Shown in pieces: positions 11,163 through 21,346 of a stretch of DNA of 64,000 bases. The notes beneath the pieces are model-generated. The model had not been told where the DNA came from. It worked only from the letters and a program-made list of their open reading frames with translations, and made no database searches. The DNA is from an uncultured Clostridia bacterium (lineage in GTDB: Bacteria > Bacillota > Clostridia > Oscillospirales > Oscillospiraceae), in assembly GCA_946550725.1 (NCBI GenBank), contig CAMNQX010000007.1:1-64000 (forward strand), given 5' to 3'. The translations under genes and the position numbers were made by a program. Every line of letters starts with the position of its first letter. The first letter of the stretch is position 1.

Positions 11163-13130
11163 GTGCCTGATTTTCGCGTCGTCTCCCCCTTTACGCCGTC
11201 GGGCGACCAGCCCGAGGCCATCGAGGCCCTGGCGGCGGGGGTGGAAAACGGCCTTTCCGAGCAGGTGCTGCTGGGCGTCACCGGTTCGGGCAAGACCTTT
11301 ACCATGGCCAAGGTCATCGAGAAGGTCCAGCGGCCTACTCTGGTGCTGGCCCACAACAAGATCCTCGCCGCCCAGCTGTGCGCCGAGTTCAAGGAGTTCT
11401 TCCCCGACAACGCGGTGGAGTATTTCGTCTCCTACTACGACTACTACCAGCCCGAGGCGTATATCCCCCACACCGACACATTTATTGAGAAGGATTCCGC
11501 GGTGAACGATGAGATCGACCGCCTCCGCCTCTCCGCCACCGCCTCCCTCATCGAGCGGCGGGACGTGATCGTGGTGTCCTCCGTCTCCTGCATCTACGGC
11601 CTGGGCGAGCCGGACGACTACGCCAACATGATGATCCCCCTGCGGGTGGGCCAGGTGCTCAAGCGGGAGGAGCTGATGGCCCGGCTCATCGAGGACCGCT
11701 ACGAGCGCAACGACATCGCCTGGGAGCGCAATATGTTCCGGGTCCGGGGGGACACGATGGAGGTGTGGCCCGCCTACTGGCGGGACACCGCCATTCGGGT
11801 GGAGTTCTTCGGGGACGAGATCGACCGCCTCTCCGAGATCAACGTGGTCACCGGCGACGTGATCCGCCGTCTGGAGCATATCCCCATCTACCCCGCCAGC
11901 CACTATATCACCCCCAAGGAGAAGCTGGCCGCGGCCATCCAAGAGATCTACGGCGAGCTGGAACAGCAGGTGGCCTTTTTCGAGAGCAACAATATGCTGG
12001 TGGAGGCCCAGCGCATCAAACAGCGCACCATGTACGACATTGAAATGCTTCAGGAGCTGGGCCACTGCTCGGGCATCGAAAACTACTCCCGCCCCCTGGC
12101 GGGCCGCCCCGCCGGGTCGCCCCCCATGACCCTGCTGGACTACTTCCCCGACGACTTCCTCATGTTCATCGACGAGAGCCACGTGACCCTCCCCCAGGTG
12201 CGGGCCATGTATAACGGCGACCGGGCGAGAAAGACCACGCTGGTGGACTACGGTTTCCGCCTCCCCTGCGCCTACGACAACCGCCCGCTGAAATTTGAGG
12301 AATTTGAACAGCGGCTCAACCAGGTCATCTACGTCTCCGCCACCCCCGGCGAGTATGAGCGCACCCGGGCGGGGCAGATCGTGGAGCAGGTCATCCGTCC
12401 CACCGGGCTTCTTGACCCCAAGGTGCTCATCCATCCCATCGAGGGGCAGATCGACCACCTCATCGGGGAGATCAACGCGCGGGTGGAGCGGAACGAACGG
12501 GTGCTGGTCACCACCCTCACCAAGAAGATGGCGGAGGACCTCACCGCCTACCTCCAGGGGGTGGGCATCAAGGTGCGCTACCTCCACCACGACATCGACA
12601 CCATGGAGCGGCAGGAGATCATCCGGGACCTGCGCCTGGGGGTCTTTCACGTGCTGGTGGGCATCAACCTTCTGCGGGAGGGTCTGGACCTCCCCGAAGT
12701 GAGCCTGGTGGCGGTGCTGGACGCGGACAAGGAGGGCTTCCTCCGCAGCGAGACCTCCCTCATCCAGACCATCGGCCGGGCCGCCCGAAACGCCGACGGC
12801 GTGGTCATCCTCTACGCCGACGCGGTCACCCCGTCCATGGCCGCCGCCATGGAGGAGACCCAGCGGCGCCGAGACAAGCAGGATGCCTTCAACCAGGCCC
12901 ACGGCATCGTCCCCAAGACCATCGTCAAGGAGGTGCGGGGGGTGCTCAACCTGGCGGAGGACGAGGAGAAGTCCGCCCACGACGCCCGCCTCAAGCACAA
13001 GATGTCCCGGGCCGAGCGGGACGCCGCCATCGCCAAGCTGGAAAAGGAAATGCGGGATGCGTCCAAGCGGCTGGAGTTCGAATACGCCGCCGTTCTCCGA
13101 GACCAGATCATCGAACTGCGGGGGAAGTGA
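11163..13130 (+). CDS. uvrB: Excinuclease ABC subunit B (probable GTG start)
   Basis: [32 protein letters not shown] 9 nt upstream of GTG CCT GAT TTT, whereas the longer ATG lies inside the RBS region. Confidence 0.96.
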   Translation: MPDFRVVSPFTPSGDQPEAIEALAAGVENGLSEQVLLGVTGSGKTFTMAKVIEKVQRPTLVLAHNKILAAQLCAEFKEFFPDNAVEYFVSYYDYYQPEAYIPHTDTFIEKDSAVNDEIDRLRLSATASLIERRDVIVVSSVSCIYGLGEPDDYANMMIPLRVGQVLKREELMARLIEDRYERNDIAWERNMFRVRGDTMEVWPAYWRDTAIRVEFFGDEIDRLSEINVVTGDVIRRLEHIPIYPASHYITPKEKLAAAIQEIYGELEQQVAFFESNNMLVEAQRIKQRTMYDIEMLQELGHCSGIENYSRPLAGRPAGSPPMTLLDYFPDDFLMFIDESHVTLPQVRAMYNGDRARKTTLVDYGFRLPCAYDNRPLKFEEFEQRLNQVIYVSATPGEYERTRAGQIVEQVIRPTGLLDPKVLIHPIEGQIDHLIGEINARVERNERVLVTTLTKKMAEDLTAYLQGVGIKVRYLHHDIDTMERQEIIRDLRLGVFHVLVGINLLREGLDLPEVSLVAVLDADKEGFLRSETSLIQTIGRAARNADGVVILYADAVTPSMAAAMEETQRRRDKQDAFNQAHGIVPKTIVKEVRGVLNLAEDEEKSAHDARLKHKMSRAERDAAIAKLEKEMRDASKRLEFEYAAVLRDQIIELRGK

Positions 13131-13135
13131 TTTTT

Positions 13136-13528
13136 ATGGAAGCTAGCTTTGTATTCAACCAGGACTATGTGAAGATCTCTGATCTCGTTGTTGACGGGGA
13201 AACGCGGAATCCTTACGACACGTCGTTTAGGATAGCGGTAAGATCAGGCGACTTTGCGGGTGTAGGAAACTGGGAGTGTGGCATAGAAAACCTTCGGGAT
13301 TTTGTAAACAACCTGGAGGAGATGTGCCAACTCCATATTACCCAAACGGAGTTACTTGACAACGCCTACGGTAGTTATATTTCCTTTGTCATGGACCGCC
13401 TGGGACATCTCTGTGTCAGAGGCACGCTGTTTGGTGAGCACAAGGCTCAGCATATAGAATTCGAGTTTACCGCAGATCAAACCGTATTGAGGACGTTTTT
13501 AAAAGAACTTCGGCAGCTCATGCCCTGA
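13136..13528 (+). CDS. Small cytosolic protein, WapI/DUF6228-like immunity fold (tentative)
   Basis: beta-rich pattern FRIAVRSGDFAG..LRDFVNNLEEM..HLCVRGTLFG..IEFEFTADQTVLRTFLKEL; lower-GC gene in a GC-rich context. Confidence 0.55.
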   Translation: MEASFVFNQDYVKISDLVVDGETRNPYDTSFRIAVRSGDFAGVGNWECGIENLRDFVNNLEEMCQLHITQTELLDNAYGSYISFVMDRLGHLCVRGTLFGEHKAQHIEFEFTADQTVLRTFLKELRQLMP

Positions 13529-13544
13529 TAGGGAGGAAGAGTAT

Positions 13545-14030
13545 ATGTCAAAAAGAGAGGAAAAGACCAATGTCATGCGGACGCTGGAACAGAAAAAGGT
13601 GTCTTATACCGCTCACACCTACGACCCGGAAACCAGCGGCATTGACGGGGTCAGCGTGGCCAAGGCCCTGGGCCAGGACCCCGCCGCTGTATTCAAGACT
13701 CTGGTGGCGAAGGGGGCATCCGGCGGGTACTACGTGTTCGACATCCCCGTGGCCGCCACCCTGGACCTGAAAAAAGCCGCCAAGGCCGTGGGGGAAAAGT
13801 CCATCGCCATGCTCCCCCAGAAGGAGCTGCTCCCCCTCACCGGGTACGTCCACGGCGGCTGCTCCCCCGTGGGGATGAAAAAGCGCTTTCCCACGGTGTT
13901 TGACGAGAGCTGTTTGGCCTTCCAGACCATCTGCGTCTCGGCAGGCAAGGTGGGCTTCCAGGTGGAGCTTGCGCCCCGGGACCTGCTGGATCTCACCGCC
14001 GCCGCCACCGCCGAATTGTGCGGGGAATGA
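13545..14030 (+). CDS. ybaK: Cys-tRNA(Pro)/Cys-tRNA(Cys) deacylase YbaK/EbsC
   Basis: FKTLVAKGASGGYYVFDIPV, GYVHGGCSPVGMKKRFPT. Confidence 0.93.
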   Translation: MSKREEKTNVMRTLEQKKVSYTAHTYDPETSGIDGVSVAKALGQDPAAVFKTLVAKGASGGYYVFDIPVAATLDLKKAAKAVGEKSIAMLPQKELLPLTGYVHGGCSPVGMKKRFPTVFDESCLAFQTICVSAGKVGFQVELAPRDLLDLTAAATAELCGE

Positions 14031-14093
14031 GCGGCCTTCAACCAATTATGTAAACCTTTCTTTTGTTGCGTTATGTAACCTTTCTTAAAATTA

Positions 14094-14130
14094 AAACAGC
14101 TTGTATCTCTTGGAGATACAAGCTGTTTTT
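14094..14130. terminator. Bidirectional terminator
   Basis: AAAACAGCTTGTATCTC-TTG-GAGATACAAGCTGTTTTT. Confidence 0.9.
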
Positions 14131-14152
14131 CAATTCGCAACTCAAAGTTATG

Positions 14153-15760
14153 TCAACTATTTAGCCCCTGCGGACCTTTGGGCTTTACCATGGCGGTCTG
14201 GTAGGTGGTATAGACCACCATGCCCGGCTTGGCCCCAGCGGGCTTCTTTACATACTTCACCGGGGTGTAGTCCACCGCCACCTTGTCCGCCTCCCGGGCT
14301 TGGGAGTACCACGCCGCCAGGGCGGCGGCCTCCTCCACGCTTTTCTCGTCCGGCTCCTGCCCCTCGGTCCACAGGATGACGTGGGCGCCGTGGGACTTCT
14401 GGGCGTGGAACCACCAGTCCCACTTCCCCGCCGCCTTCAGGGTCAGGTGGTCGTTTTGGGTGTTGTTCTTGCCCACCGAGATGCGAAGGCCCGCAGAGCT
14501 TCGCAGTTCCAGGGGCTTGGAGGAAACCTTCATCTCCCGCTTGGCGGCCTTTTTCCCCCGGAGGTAACCCCCCTGCTCCAGCTCCCGGCGCACCTCGTTC
14601 AGGTCCCGGTCCCCCTCGGCCAGGGCGATGCCCTCCAGCACGCTTTCCAGATACTCCACCTCTCCCTCGCCCTTGGCGATCTGGGTGGTCAATATCTCCT
14701 CGGCAGTGCGTGCCTTAGCGTAGTCCTTGAAGTATTTTGCGGCATTCTGCTGGGGGGTAAGACGGGGGTCCAGGGCAATTTCTACAGTGGGGCAGGCCTC
14801 GTCGTAGTAGTCCTCCACCACCGCCTTGTCCATCCCCTTTTCCAGGCGGTAAAAGTTGGCGGTGAGCAGCTCCCCCTTGCGGCGCAGGGCCTCCCGGTCC
14901 TTGGCCTGGGCCAGCTCCCGCTGTTGGTTCGCCACCTTCCGCTTCGCCCGGTCCCGGAGGGTCTGGACGGTCTTTTGAAGCCCCCGGTCCCGTTGGGCGG
15001 CCCGCTGGCCCGCCTCCTTTTCCGTATAGTAGCGGTCAAACAGGGTCTTGAAGTCGGGACATGGTACGTTCTCCGCCCCCGGCCCGTACTGCAAAATGGA
15101 CAAAAAGGAAAAATCCGACGCCTTTCCGTCCTTTTTCAGTAGCGTGGGGGTGAATTCCCCCCGTGCGATCTCCCCTTCCAGCCGGGCCACGCCCTCCTCC
15201 ACCGTCTCTTTGCCCCGAAACTCGATCTCCCGGCGGATGAGGGGCGGAAAGCCCGCCACCGGGTCGGGGAGGCGGTAGTAAAGCCCCGCCATCACCTGCC
15301 GCTTGCCGCTGGTGAGGTCCCCCTCCATGCGGCGGGTGGAGGCCAAAATGCGGTCCTCCCCGTCGGTAAAGATGAGGTTCGTCCCCGTCCCGATGGCCTC
15401 CAAAATGAGGTGGCGGGCCACATGGTCCCCCAGCTCGTCGGTGCAGTCAAAGGAGAAGCGCAAAATGCGCTCCCCCTGGGGCTGGACGATGGCGGTGAGC
15501 CGCCCACCGGTGAGGTGCTTGCGCAGCAGCATACAAAACACCGGCGGGGTGGCGGGGTTCTCCCGGTTGAGGTCGGTGAGCTGGGCGCGGGCAAAGCCCG
15601 GCTCGGCGCACAGCAGCAGCTTTTCGTTACCGCCGTAGGTGTGCATCGCCAGCACCACCTCGTTGCGCCCAGGCTGGTACACCTTGTCCACCCGGGCGTC
15701 CAAAAGGGCGGCGCGCAGCTCGTAAGCCGCCGCCGCCAGACAAAGCGCGTCTAAGGCCAT
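14153..15760 (-). CDS. rqcH: RqcH / NFACT family ribosome quality-control protein
   Basis: VDKVYQPGRNEVVL, GLRISVGKNNTQNDHLTLKAAGKWDWWFHAQKSHGAHVIL. Confidence 0.94.
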   Translation of the reverse strand: MALDALCLAAAAYELRAALLDARVDKVYQPGRNEVVLAMHTYGGNEKLLLCAEPGFARAQLTDLNRENPATPPVFCMLLRKHLTGGRLTAIVQPQGERILRFSFDCTDELGDHVARHLILEAIGTGTNLIFTDGEDRILASTRRMEGDLTSGKRQVMAGLYYRLPDPVAGFPPLIRREIEFRGKETVEEGVARLEGEIARGEFTPTLLKKDGKASDFSFLSILQYGPGAENVPCPDFKTLFDRYYTEKEAGQRAAQRDRGLQKTVQTLRDRAKRKVANQQRELAQAKDREALRRKGELLTANFYRLEKGMDKAVVEDYYDEACPTVEIALDPRLTPQQNAAKYFKDYAKARTAEEILTTQIAKGEGEVEYLESVLEGIALAEGDRDLNEVRRELEQGGYLRGKKAAKREMKVSSKPLELRSSAGLRISVGKNNTQNDHLTLKAAGKWDWWFHAQKSHGAHVILWTEGQEPDEKSVEEAAALAAWYSQAREADKVAVDYTPVKYVKKPAGAKPGMVVYTTYQTAMVKPKGPQGLNS

Positions 15761-16173
15761 TGTGTTTCCTCCATGATCACGCCGAACAGCTCGTTGAGCC
15801 GCGCCGTCTTCCCGTTCAAATAGAGCCAGCCGAACAGCGCCTCCAGTGCGGTGGCGGCGGCGTATTCCTCCCGGCTGGCATGCTGGGGAACCGTGTGGGG
15901 GCTGGCGTTGCGCCCCCGGCGGAACACATCGTGCTCCTCCTCACTCAAAAGGGGCAGGATGACCTTCCCCGCCGCGGCCTGGGCAGGGGCGGCAACGTAT
16001 TTCACCGCCGCCTTGTGGAGACCCTTGTTGGTGGCCTTGCCCTGCAAACAGAGGTAGGAGCGCACCATCAGCTCATACACCCCATCGCCGATGTAGGCCA
16101 ACCCCAGATTGCTGATGGGGCCAAGCTGGGCGGGGGTCAATTCCAGGTGAAAATAGTCCATCCCGTTCCTCAC
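15751..16173 (-). CDS. mrnC: Mini-ribonuclease III
   Basis: LGLAYIGDGVYELMVR, RRGRNASPHTVP, ALEALFGWLYL. Confidence 0.92.
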   Translation of the reverse strand: MRNGMDYFHLELTPAQLGPISNLGLAYIGDGVYELMVRSYLCLQGKATNKGLHKAAVKYVAAPAQAAAGKVILPLLSEEEHDVFRRGRNASPHTVPQHASREEYAAATALEALFGWLYLNGKTARLNELFGVIMEETQWP

Positions 16174-16658
16174 CGCACCATCAGAGACACTGCGGCGGTG
16201 GCCTTCATCCCCGCGTCCGCCCCGGCGGTGACATAGAGATGGCCCACGGTGAGCTTTCCGCCGTCGGACACCGTGCCCCCGGCGGTGGTGTCCACCAGCG
16301 TGCCCACTGCGTTGGCGCTTCCGCTCACCAGCAGGACCTCACGGCCCACGTCGGTGGTGAAGGTCTCCCCGGACTTCAGCTCCTTGCTCTGGAACACCGC
16401 CCCGGCCTGGGCCAGCTTCTCGTCCACCCGGGTCTCATAGCTGGTGATGGCGATGTCCAGCTGCTTGGCCAGCTCCTCGCTGTTGGCCTTCACCGCCTCG
16501 TCCACCTTTTTTTCCAGTTCGGGGGTGACCACCTTTTGCAGGTAGCTGAGGGTGACCAGCGGGTCGTCCTTGTCCCCCTGGGTGGCCAGAACGGTGACGC
16601 TCCCTGCCGTGATGGCCAGCGCCGCCACGGCGGCGGCGATGACGATGGACTTTTTCAT
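16170..16658 (-). CDS. Signal-anchored hypothetical protein
   Basis: N-terminal TM/signal MKKSIVIAAAVAALAITAGSVTVLA, then helical region. Confidence 0.7.
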   Translation of the reverse strand: MKKSIVIAAAVAALAITAGSVTVLATQGDKDDPLVTLSYLQKVVTPELEKKVDEAVKANSEELAKQLDIAITSYETRVDEKLAQAGAVFQSKELKSGETFTTDVGREVLLVSGSANAVGTLVDTTAGGTVSDGGKLTVGHLYVTAGADAGMKATAAVSLMVR

Positions 16659-16726
16659 ATGTAATCGCTCCTTTGCTTTTGCGCCGCCACCGGGGCCGCC
16701 ACGCGGCCCCGATGAACGGACATTCT

Positions 16727-17122
16727 TTAGATCAAGGCGTCTCCATGTAAGCCAAAGCTGACGGCGATGGCGGCGTCCACCTTATCCATGACAGGCTCGT
16801 CCAGCCGTCCCATTTTCTCCCGCAGCCGCTTTTTGTCCAGGGTCCGGATCTGTTCCAGCAGCACCAGAGAGTTCTTGGGCAGACCGTACTGGTTGGCGGA
16901 CAGCTCGATATGGGTGGGCAGTTTGGCCTTCCCCGTCTGGGAGGTGATGGCTGCGGCGATGACGGTGGGGCTGTGCTTGTTGCCGGTGTCGTTCTGAATG
17001 ATGAGCACCGGCCGCACGCCTCCCTGCTCGCTGCCCACCACCGGGCTAAGGTCGGCATAGAAAATATCGCCTCGTTTTACGCTAAGTTCCACTGCACTCA
17101 CGCTCCGCGGTTCCATAGTCAC
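16727..17122 (-). CDS. mazF: MazF/PemK-family toxin endoribonuclease
   Basis: [31 protein letters not shown]; downstream of alr. Confidence 0.93.
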   Translation of the reverse strand: MTMEPRSVSAVELSVKRGDIFYADLSPVVGSEQGGVRPVLIIQNDTGNKHSPTVIAAAITSQTGKAKLPTHIELSANQYGLPKNSLVLLEQIRTLDKKRLREKMGRLDEPVMDKVDAAIAVSFGLHGDALI

Positions 17123-17264
17123 CGTCGGGCCACCCTTGGCCCCCGGTCACTATTGATTCTCCCACGGCGCGATTGGGTTTATACCTCTTGGACGGAAAAA
17201 AGCCAGCGGTAGTTTCCCCCGATCGCTCTCCTGCCACCAAGGCCCCGTTTCAGTGTATGCGCCC

Positions 17265-18389
17265 TCAGGCTTTCCCGTTCCCGTAGACCCGGGGCACCCG
17301 GCGGGAAATGGATGTCAGGCACTCGTAGCTGATGGTGCCCAACGTGTCGGACTTATCCTCCACGCGCAGGTTTTTCCCGAACACCTCCGCCACGTCGCCG
17401 GGCTGCACCTGGGGCAGGTCGGTCACGTCCGCCATGCACAGGTCCATGCAGATACGGCCCACAATGGGGGCAGGTTGGCCGTCAAAGGCCACCTCCATGC
17501 GGCCCGAAAGCCCCCGGTGGAGGCCGTCGGCGTAGCCGATGGGCAGCACCGCCAAACGGCTCTCCCGGCTGAGCACATGGGTGCGGCCGTAGCTGATACA
17601 ACTCCCGGCGGGCAGAGTGCGTACCGCCGCCACCCGGGTCTTGAGGGTCATCACCGGAATGAGGCCCGGGCCGTCCAGCCCCACCGCATCCTCGTCCGGA
17701 TAGTGGCCGTAGAGGGCGATGCCGGGGCGCACCATGTCCAAATGGGTACAGGGATAGTGTAACATAGCCGCGCTGGCGGCGCAATGGTTGATTTTGAAGG
17801 TTACACCTTCCCTTTCCAGCGCGTCCCGCAGGTCCAGGAAGCTGGTGAACTGGGCCATGGTGTATTCCTCCGAGCCGTCGGCGTCGGCGAAGTGGGTAAA
17901 GAGGCCCTCCGCTTCCAGCCCCGGCAGAGCGCAGACCTCCTTGATCTCCGCCACCCGGTCCGCCCCCACAAAGCCCAGCCGACCCATGCCGGTGTCCGCC
18001 TTGATGTGGACCTTCAGGGACTTGCCCGCCTTTTGCGCGGCGGCGGAATACTCCTTCGCGGTGGTCAGGTCGAACACCGTCTGGGTGATATCATAGCGCA
18101 GCAGCTCCGGGGCAAACTGCCCCGGTGTGCCGCCCAGAATGAGAATGGGGGCGGTGATCCCCGCCTGGCGTAGCTCCACCGCCTCGTCCAGGCAGGCCAC
18201 CGCCAGATACTCCGCCCCCAGCTCCTCCAGTTTTTTCGCCACGGGGACCGCCCCGTGGCCGTAGGCGTTGGCCTTCACCACCCCTACGAATTTGCACCCC
18301 GGCTCCAGGTTGGAACGCAGGGCGCGGTAGTTGTGGGCCAGAGCGTCCAGGTCAATTTCCGCCCACGTCCTCATTTGTGCTTGTTGCAT
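17265..18389 (-). CDS. alr: Alanine racemase
   Basis: TWAEIDLDALAHNYRAL, VVKANAYGHGAVPVA. Confidence 0.95.
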   Translation of the reverse strand: MQQAQMRTWAEIDLDALAHNYRALRSNLEPGCKFVGVVKANAYGHGAVPVAKKLEELGAEYLAVACLDEAVELRQAGITAPILILGGTPGQFAPELLRYDITQTVFDLTTAKEYSAAAQKAGKSLKVHIKADTGMGRLGFVGADRVAEIKEVCALPGLEAEGLFTHFADADGSEEYTMAQFTSFLDLRDALEREGVTFKINHCAASAAMLHYPCTHLDMVRPGIALYGHYPDEDAVGLDGPGLIPVMTLKTRVAAVRTLPAGSCISYGRTHVLSRESRLAVLPIGYADGLHRGLSGRMEVAFDGQPAPIVGRICMDLCMADVTDLPQVQPGDVAEVFGKNLRVEDKSDTLGTISYECLTSISRRVPRVYGNGKA

Positions 18390-18401
18390 GTTGTACCTCC
18401 T

Positions 18402-18538
18402 TGTCACGCTCCCGTTGGACGCATGGCCGGTCGCATTTTCGCTCCGTCTCGGGCCGAATCGCGGCGGCTTTGCCGCCTTACCAATTCGGCCCTCGCTCCG
18501 CTCAGATGCTCCCTACGCGTCTATGAGTCGCGCTTCTC
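18402..18538 (-). repeat. Dispersed stop-codon-proximal repeat, copy 3 (lipoprotein gene 3' end to alr RBS)
   Basis: TGTCACGCTCCCGTTGGACGCA...GGCCGAATCGCGGCGGCTTTGCCGCCTTACCAATTCGGCCCTCGCTCC. Confidence 0.9.
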
Positions 18539-19132
18539 TTCTCCCATCATCTGAAACTCCTGTACTTCCACCGCCGCCACCCGGCTGCCGTCCCAGAACA
18601 GCTCGCCGGAGAGGGGCTTGTGGCTCTCCCCGTCAAAGATCACCACCGCCTCCAGCCCCCTGCCGGGACTTTGGCCGTCGGGGCGGTAGGTGACGGTGAG
18701 CTCGCCGTCCTTCTCCGCCACCGCCGCGATATAGCCCTGAGAAACCTGCCGCCACAGGGTGGGTAACGTCTCCATAGGAGAAATACCCTCGTCGGTAAGG
18801 GGGCCAAGCTCCAGGCTGAACCCGTCGTAGGAAAGAGAGGTCTCCCCCGCGTTAAACCGCGCCGTCACGCCCTTGACCAGCTCCGGCTCGGCGATGGTCA
18901 GCGCTCCGCCCGTCACCTGGTCGTAGGCCGCGTCCACCACGCACTCAAAGGTCCGCTCGCCGTAGTCCGCTGTGAGGCTGAACCGCCCGGTGCAGGCGGT
19001 CATGCGGTCAAACTCCTTTTGGATGGCCAAGGCTTTGTCCTCGGCCGACTGCTTTCCCTGCTCCCCGGCGGCGCACCCCGCCAGCAGAAGCAGGCTCATC
19101 ATCAGTGGAAACCAGCGAAACCGCCGTCCCAC
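18521..19132 (-). CDS. Lipoprotein, LolA/YdcC-like
   Basis: Lipobox LLLLAGCAAG; conserved position upstream of alr in many Firmicutes. Confidence 0.7.
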   Translation of the reverse strand: MGRRFRWFPLMMSLLLLAGCAAGEQGKQSAEDKALAIQKEFDRMTACTGRFSLTADYGERTFECVVDAAYDQVTGGALTIAEPELVKGVTARFNAGETSLSYDGFSLELGPLTDEGISPMETLPTLWRQVSQGYIAAVAEKDGELTVTYRPDGQSPGRGLEAVVIFDGESHKPLSGELFWDGSRVAAVEVQEFQMMGEEKRDS

Positions 19133-19171
19133 ACCTGATTCCTCCTTGTTTTCATTCTTTTTTGCAGCCCA

Positions 19172-19199
19172 TTTCTTTTTTCTCGTGAGAAAAAAGAAA
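19172..19199. repeat. Perfect hairpin, copy 1
   Basis: TTTCTTTTTTCTCGTGAGAAAAAAGAAA; counterpart at 29552-29577. Confidence 0.8.
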
Positions 19200-19244
19200 C
19201 GGTCCGCACGCCAAAGAAAAAAGAGCCGCCTAGCCTTGATAGGA

Positions 19245-19370
19245 ACTACGTCTATATCCGGCGGGTTGAAATGTAGAACAGGTTCTACCTCTTGCGCCGG
19301 TCGTTACGACCCTAGTGGTCGGAAATACACGGGTAGGACGGTTGAAATCACGCCGCCTAGACAAGCGAGT
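19245..19370 (+). ncRNA. Structured repeat element/putative ncRNA, copy A
   Basis: GTCTA...TAGAC closing helix, CCGGCG/CGCCGG, GTAGAAC/GTTCTAC and GGTCG-TTA-CGACC hairpins; homologous copy at 29684-29810. Confidence 0.5.
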
Positions 19371-19506
19371 CGGTAGATGGCTTGGTCCTAAGCCCCTAGG
19401 GGGAGATTCCAAATGAGGGGGACCGCAGTCCCACTCTTTGGTCGAAGGAGAGAGTCCAGAGAGAGGGCTCTCGAATTGCCCTCTCTCTGGGGCTTTCTTG
19501 GGGGGC

Positions 19507-19547
19507 CTGGGGGTGCCATTCTTTGGCCCCAAAGAATGGTCCCCCAG
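19507..19547. repeat. CTGGGGGTG...TCCCCCAG hairpin, copy A
   Basis: CTGGGGGTGCCATTCTTTGG-CC-CCAAAGAATGGTCCCCCAG. Confidence 0.75.
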
Positions 19548-19606
19548 AAAGGCTTCAGCGCACGATGCGCTCTTATGCTCACTCTCAGTCTCGCACCTTT
19601 TTCTCT

Positions 19607-20467
19607 TTATTCTCCATCTCTGATCTCTCCTTCTCTCACGGCGGCGGGGAGGTAGGTCAGCAGGTCGGCGGCGGTCATGGCATACTCTCCCAACGCCTCC
19701 GCCGCCAGGTCGCCGGCGCGGCCGTGGAGGTACACCGCCGCCGGGACGGCCCACTTGGGGTCGAACCCCTGCCCCAGCAGAGACACGAGCATCCCCGCCA
19801 GCACGTCCCCCGAGCCGCCGGTGGCCATGCCCGGATTGCCCGTAGGGTTGACAAAGGCTTCCCCGTCGGGAAAGGCGGTCAGGGTGCGGTGGCCCTTCAA
19901 CACGACGATACAGCCATACTCCGCCGCAAAATCCCGGGCCGCTTGTTCCGGTTTTTCCGGCGTTTCTCCCAACAGGCGGCAGAACTCGCCAAAATGAGGG
20001 GTGAGCACCGTTACCTTGTCCCGCCGCGCACCTAGGACATCTATATGCCCCGCCAGCGCGTTTAGACCATCCGCGTCCACCACCAGCGGGCAGTTCGCCT
20101 CTTCCACCACCGCCCGGGCCACCGTATCCGCCCGGCCCAGGCCGGGACCCACCAGCGCCGCGTCCGAGCCGCTCAAAGCCTTGAAAATGCCGGGCAGCGC
20201 CCCCTCGGCCACCACGCCGTTTTTCTCTGCCAGCGGTTTTGGCATGGCGCACAGCAGCTTGGCGGCCACGGCGGGGTACGCGCCCTGGGGCGTTCCCACC
20301 GTCACCAGTCCCGCGCCGGTCTTCAGCGCGCCGGCGGCGGCCAGCACAGGCGCGCCGGTGAAGCCCACGCTCCCCGCCAAAATGTACACCCGTCCGAAAT
20401 CTCCCTTATGGGCCGTCCGCACCCGCCGGGGAAGGACGGGGGCCGGGGTGCGGCGCGGCTCGTTCAT
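19607..20467 (-). CDS. nnrD: ADP/ATP-dependent NAD(P)H-hydrate dehydratase
   Basis: DFGRVYILAGS, VVDADGLNAL, NPTGNPGMATGGSGDVLAG. Confidence 0.93.
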   Translation of the reverse strand: MNEPRRTPAPVLPRRVRTAHKGDFGRVYILAGSVGFTGAPVLAAAGALKTGAGLVTVGTPQGAYPAVAAKLLCAMPKPLAEKNGVVAEGALPGIFKALSGSDAALVGPGLGRADTVARAVVEEANCPLVVDADGLNALAGHIDVLGARRDKVTVLTPHFGEFCRLLGETPEKPEQAARDFAAEYGCIVVLKGHRTLTAFPDGEAFVNPTGNPGMATGGSGDVLAGMLVSLLGQGFDPKWAVPAAVYLHGRAGDLAAEALGEYAMTAADLLTYLPAAVREGEIRDGE

Positions 20468-20949
20468 CGCCCGTCCTCCCTTTCGTACGTCACATAGGAA
20501 AAGGCCACGCCGTTTTCCTCAAAGGGTCCTTCCGTCTCCGTGACCTTCCAGCCGTCCAAATCGTCCAGCGCGGGGAAGAACGCGTCCGCGTCAAAGGTTT
20601 GATGTATTTTTGTGACATAGGCCTTTCCGCAATAGGGCAGCAGCTCCCGGTACACCGTCTCGCCCCCGATGACAAAAGCGTCCTCGGGCGCGTAGTCCAG
20701 CAGACTGTCCAGATCGCGAAACACCTTCGCCCCTTCCGGGACGGCGTTCATTGTGGTTGACATAATTAGGTTTTCCCGTCCCGGAAGGGGCCGCCCGCCA
20801 GGGAAGGTCTGGAGCGTTTTTCTCCCCAAAATCACTGCGTGGCCGGTGGTCAGCGCCTTAAAACGGCGCAGATCGGCGGAAATGCGCGCCAGAAGCTGGC
20901 CATTTCGCCCGATGCCCCAGTTTTCGTCCACAGCAACAATAGCGTTCAC
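20464..20949 (-). CDS. folA: Dihydrofolate reductase
   Basis: MNAIVAVDENWGIGRNGQLL, AVILGRKTLQTFPGGRPLPGREN. Confidence 0.95.
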   Translation of the reverse strand: MNAIVAVDENWGIGRNGQLLARISADLRRFKALTTGHAVILGRKTLQTFPGGRPLPGRENLIMSTTMNAVPEGAKVFRDLDSLLDYAPEDAFVIGGETVYRELLPYCGKAYVTKIHQTFDADAFFPALDDLDGWKVTETEGPFEENGVAFSYVTYEREDGR

Positions 20950-21029
20950 GGCGTTCCCTCCTTGGTGGAAACTTGATGATACAGTTTATCACAGTTTCGG
21001 TCGGGAAACAAGCGTGGAGACCACAAGCA

Positions 21030-21340
21030 TAAAAAAAGTAATCCCCCCAGCCGCCTTACCGACTGGGGGGATCACTGCTCGTTCTGAATCTCCACGTTCT
21101 CAACCTCTGCTTTCTACAGGATGCCCGGTCTTCTTGATTTTACCGGGTGCGCGGTCTTGCTTGGCCTTTGGTTTCTGCGTACTGTCCATTCTTCAAACGT
21201 TTTGTTGGCTTGTTTGCCTTTCCCACACACGTGGGCTGTTTGGTGGTACACCGCTGCTCCTTAGGTCTTGCCGTTCCGCTTTGGAAAAATTGTTTGGGTC
21301 CATCGGCTACCTAGCCCATTGGACTCACCTTCCTTTCCCT
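21030..21340 (-). ncRNA. Putative ~310-nt structured ncRNA or long folA leader with its own promoter and terminator; family not recognised
   Basis: Minus-strand TTGACA-N17-TATATT promoter, no plausible ORF, many short helices, strong terminator. Confidence 0.65.
21031..21074 (-). terminator. Rho-independent terminator of the putative ncRNA/leader
   Basis: minus strand GTGATCCCCCCAGTCGGTAAGGCGGCTGGGGGGATTACTTTTTTT. Confidence 0.9.
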
Positions 21341-21346
21341 GGCTAT

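Noticed and set aside
11004-12998. 664-aa minus-strand ORF opposite uvrB
   Set aside because: Antisense artefact; no start context or domain, uvrB is certain.
19230-20252. 340-aa minus-strand ORF spanning nnrD and the intergenic repeat
   Set aside because: Out of frame with nnrD and running through structured non-coding DNA.
21031-21340. 6S RNA, RNase P, SRP or tmRNA for the folA-upstream transcript
   Set aside because: Lacks the conserved core motifs I know for each (RNase P GAGGAAAGUCC, SRP GGAAGCAGC loop, tmRNA tRNA-like end) and the long closing stem of 6S.
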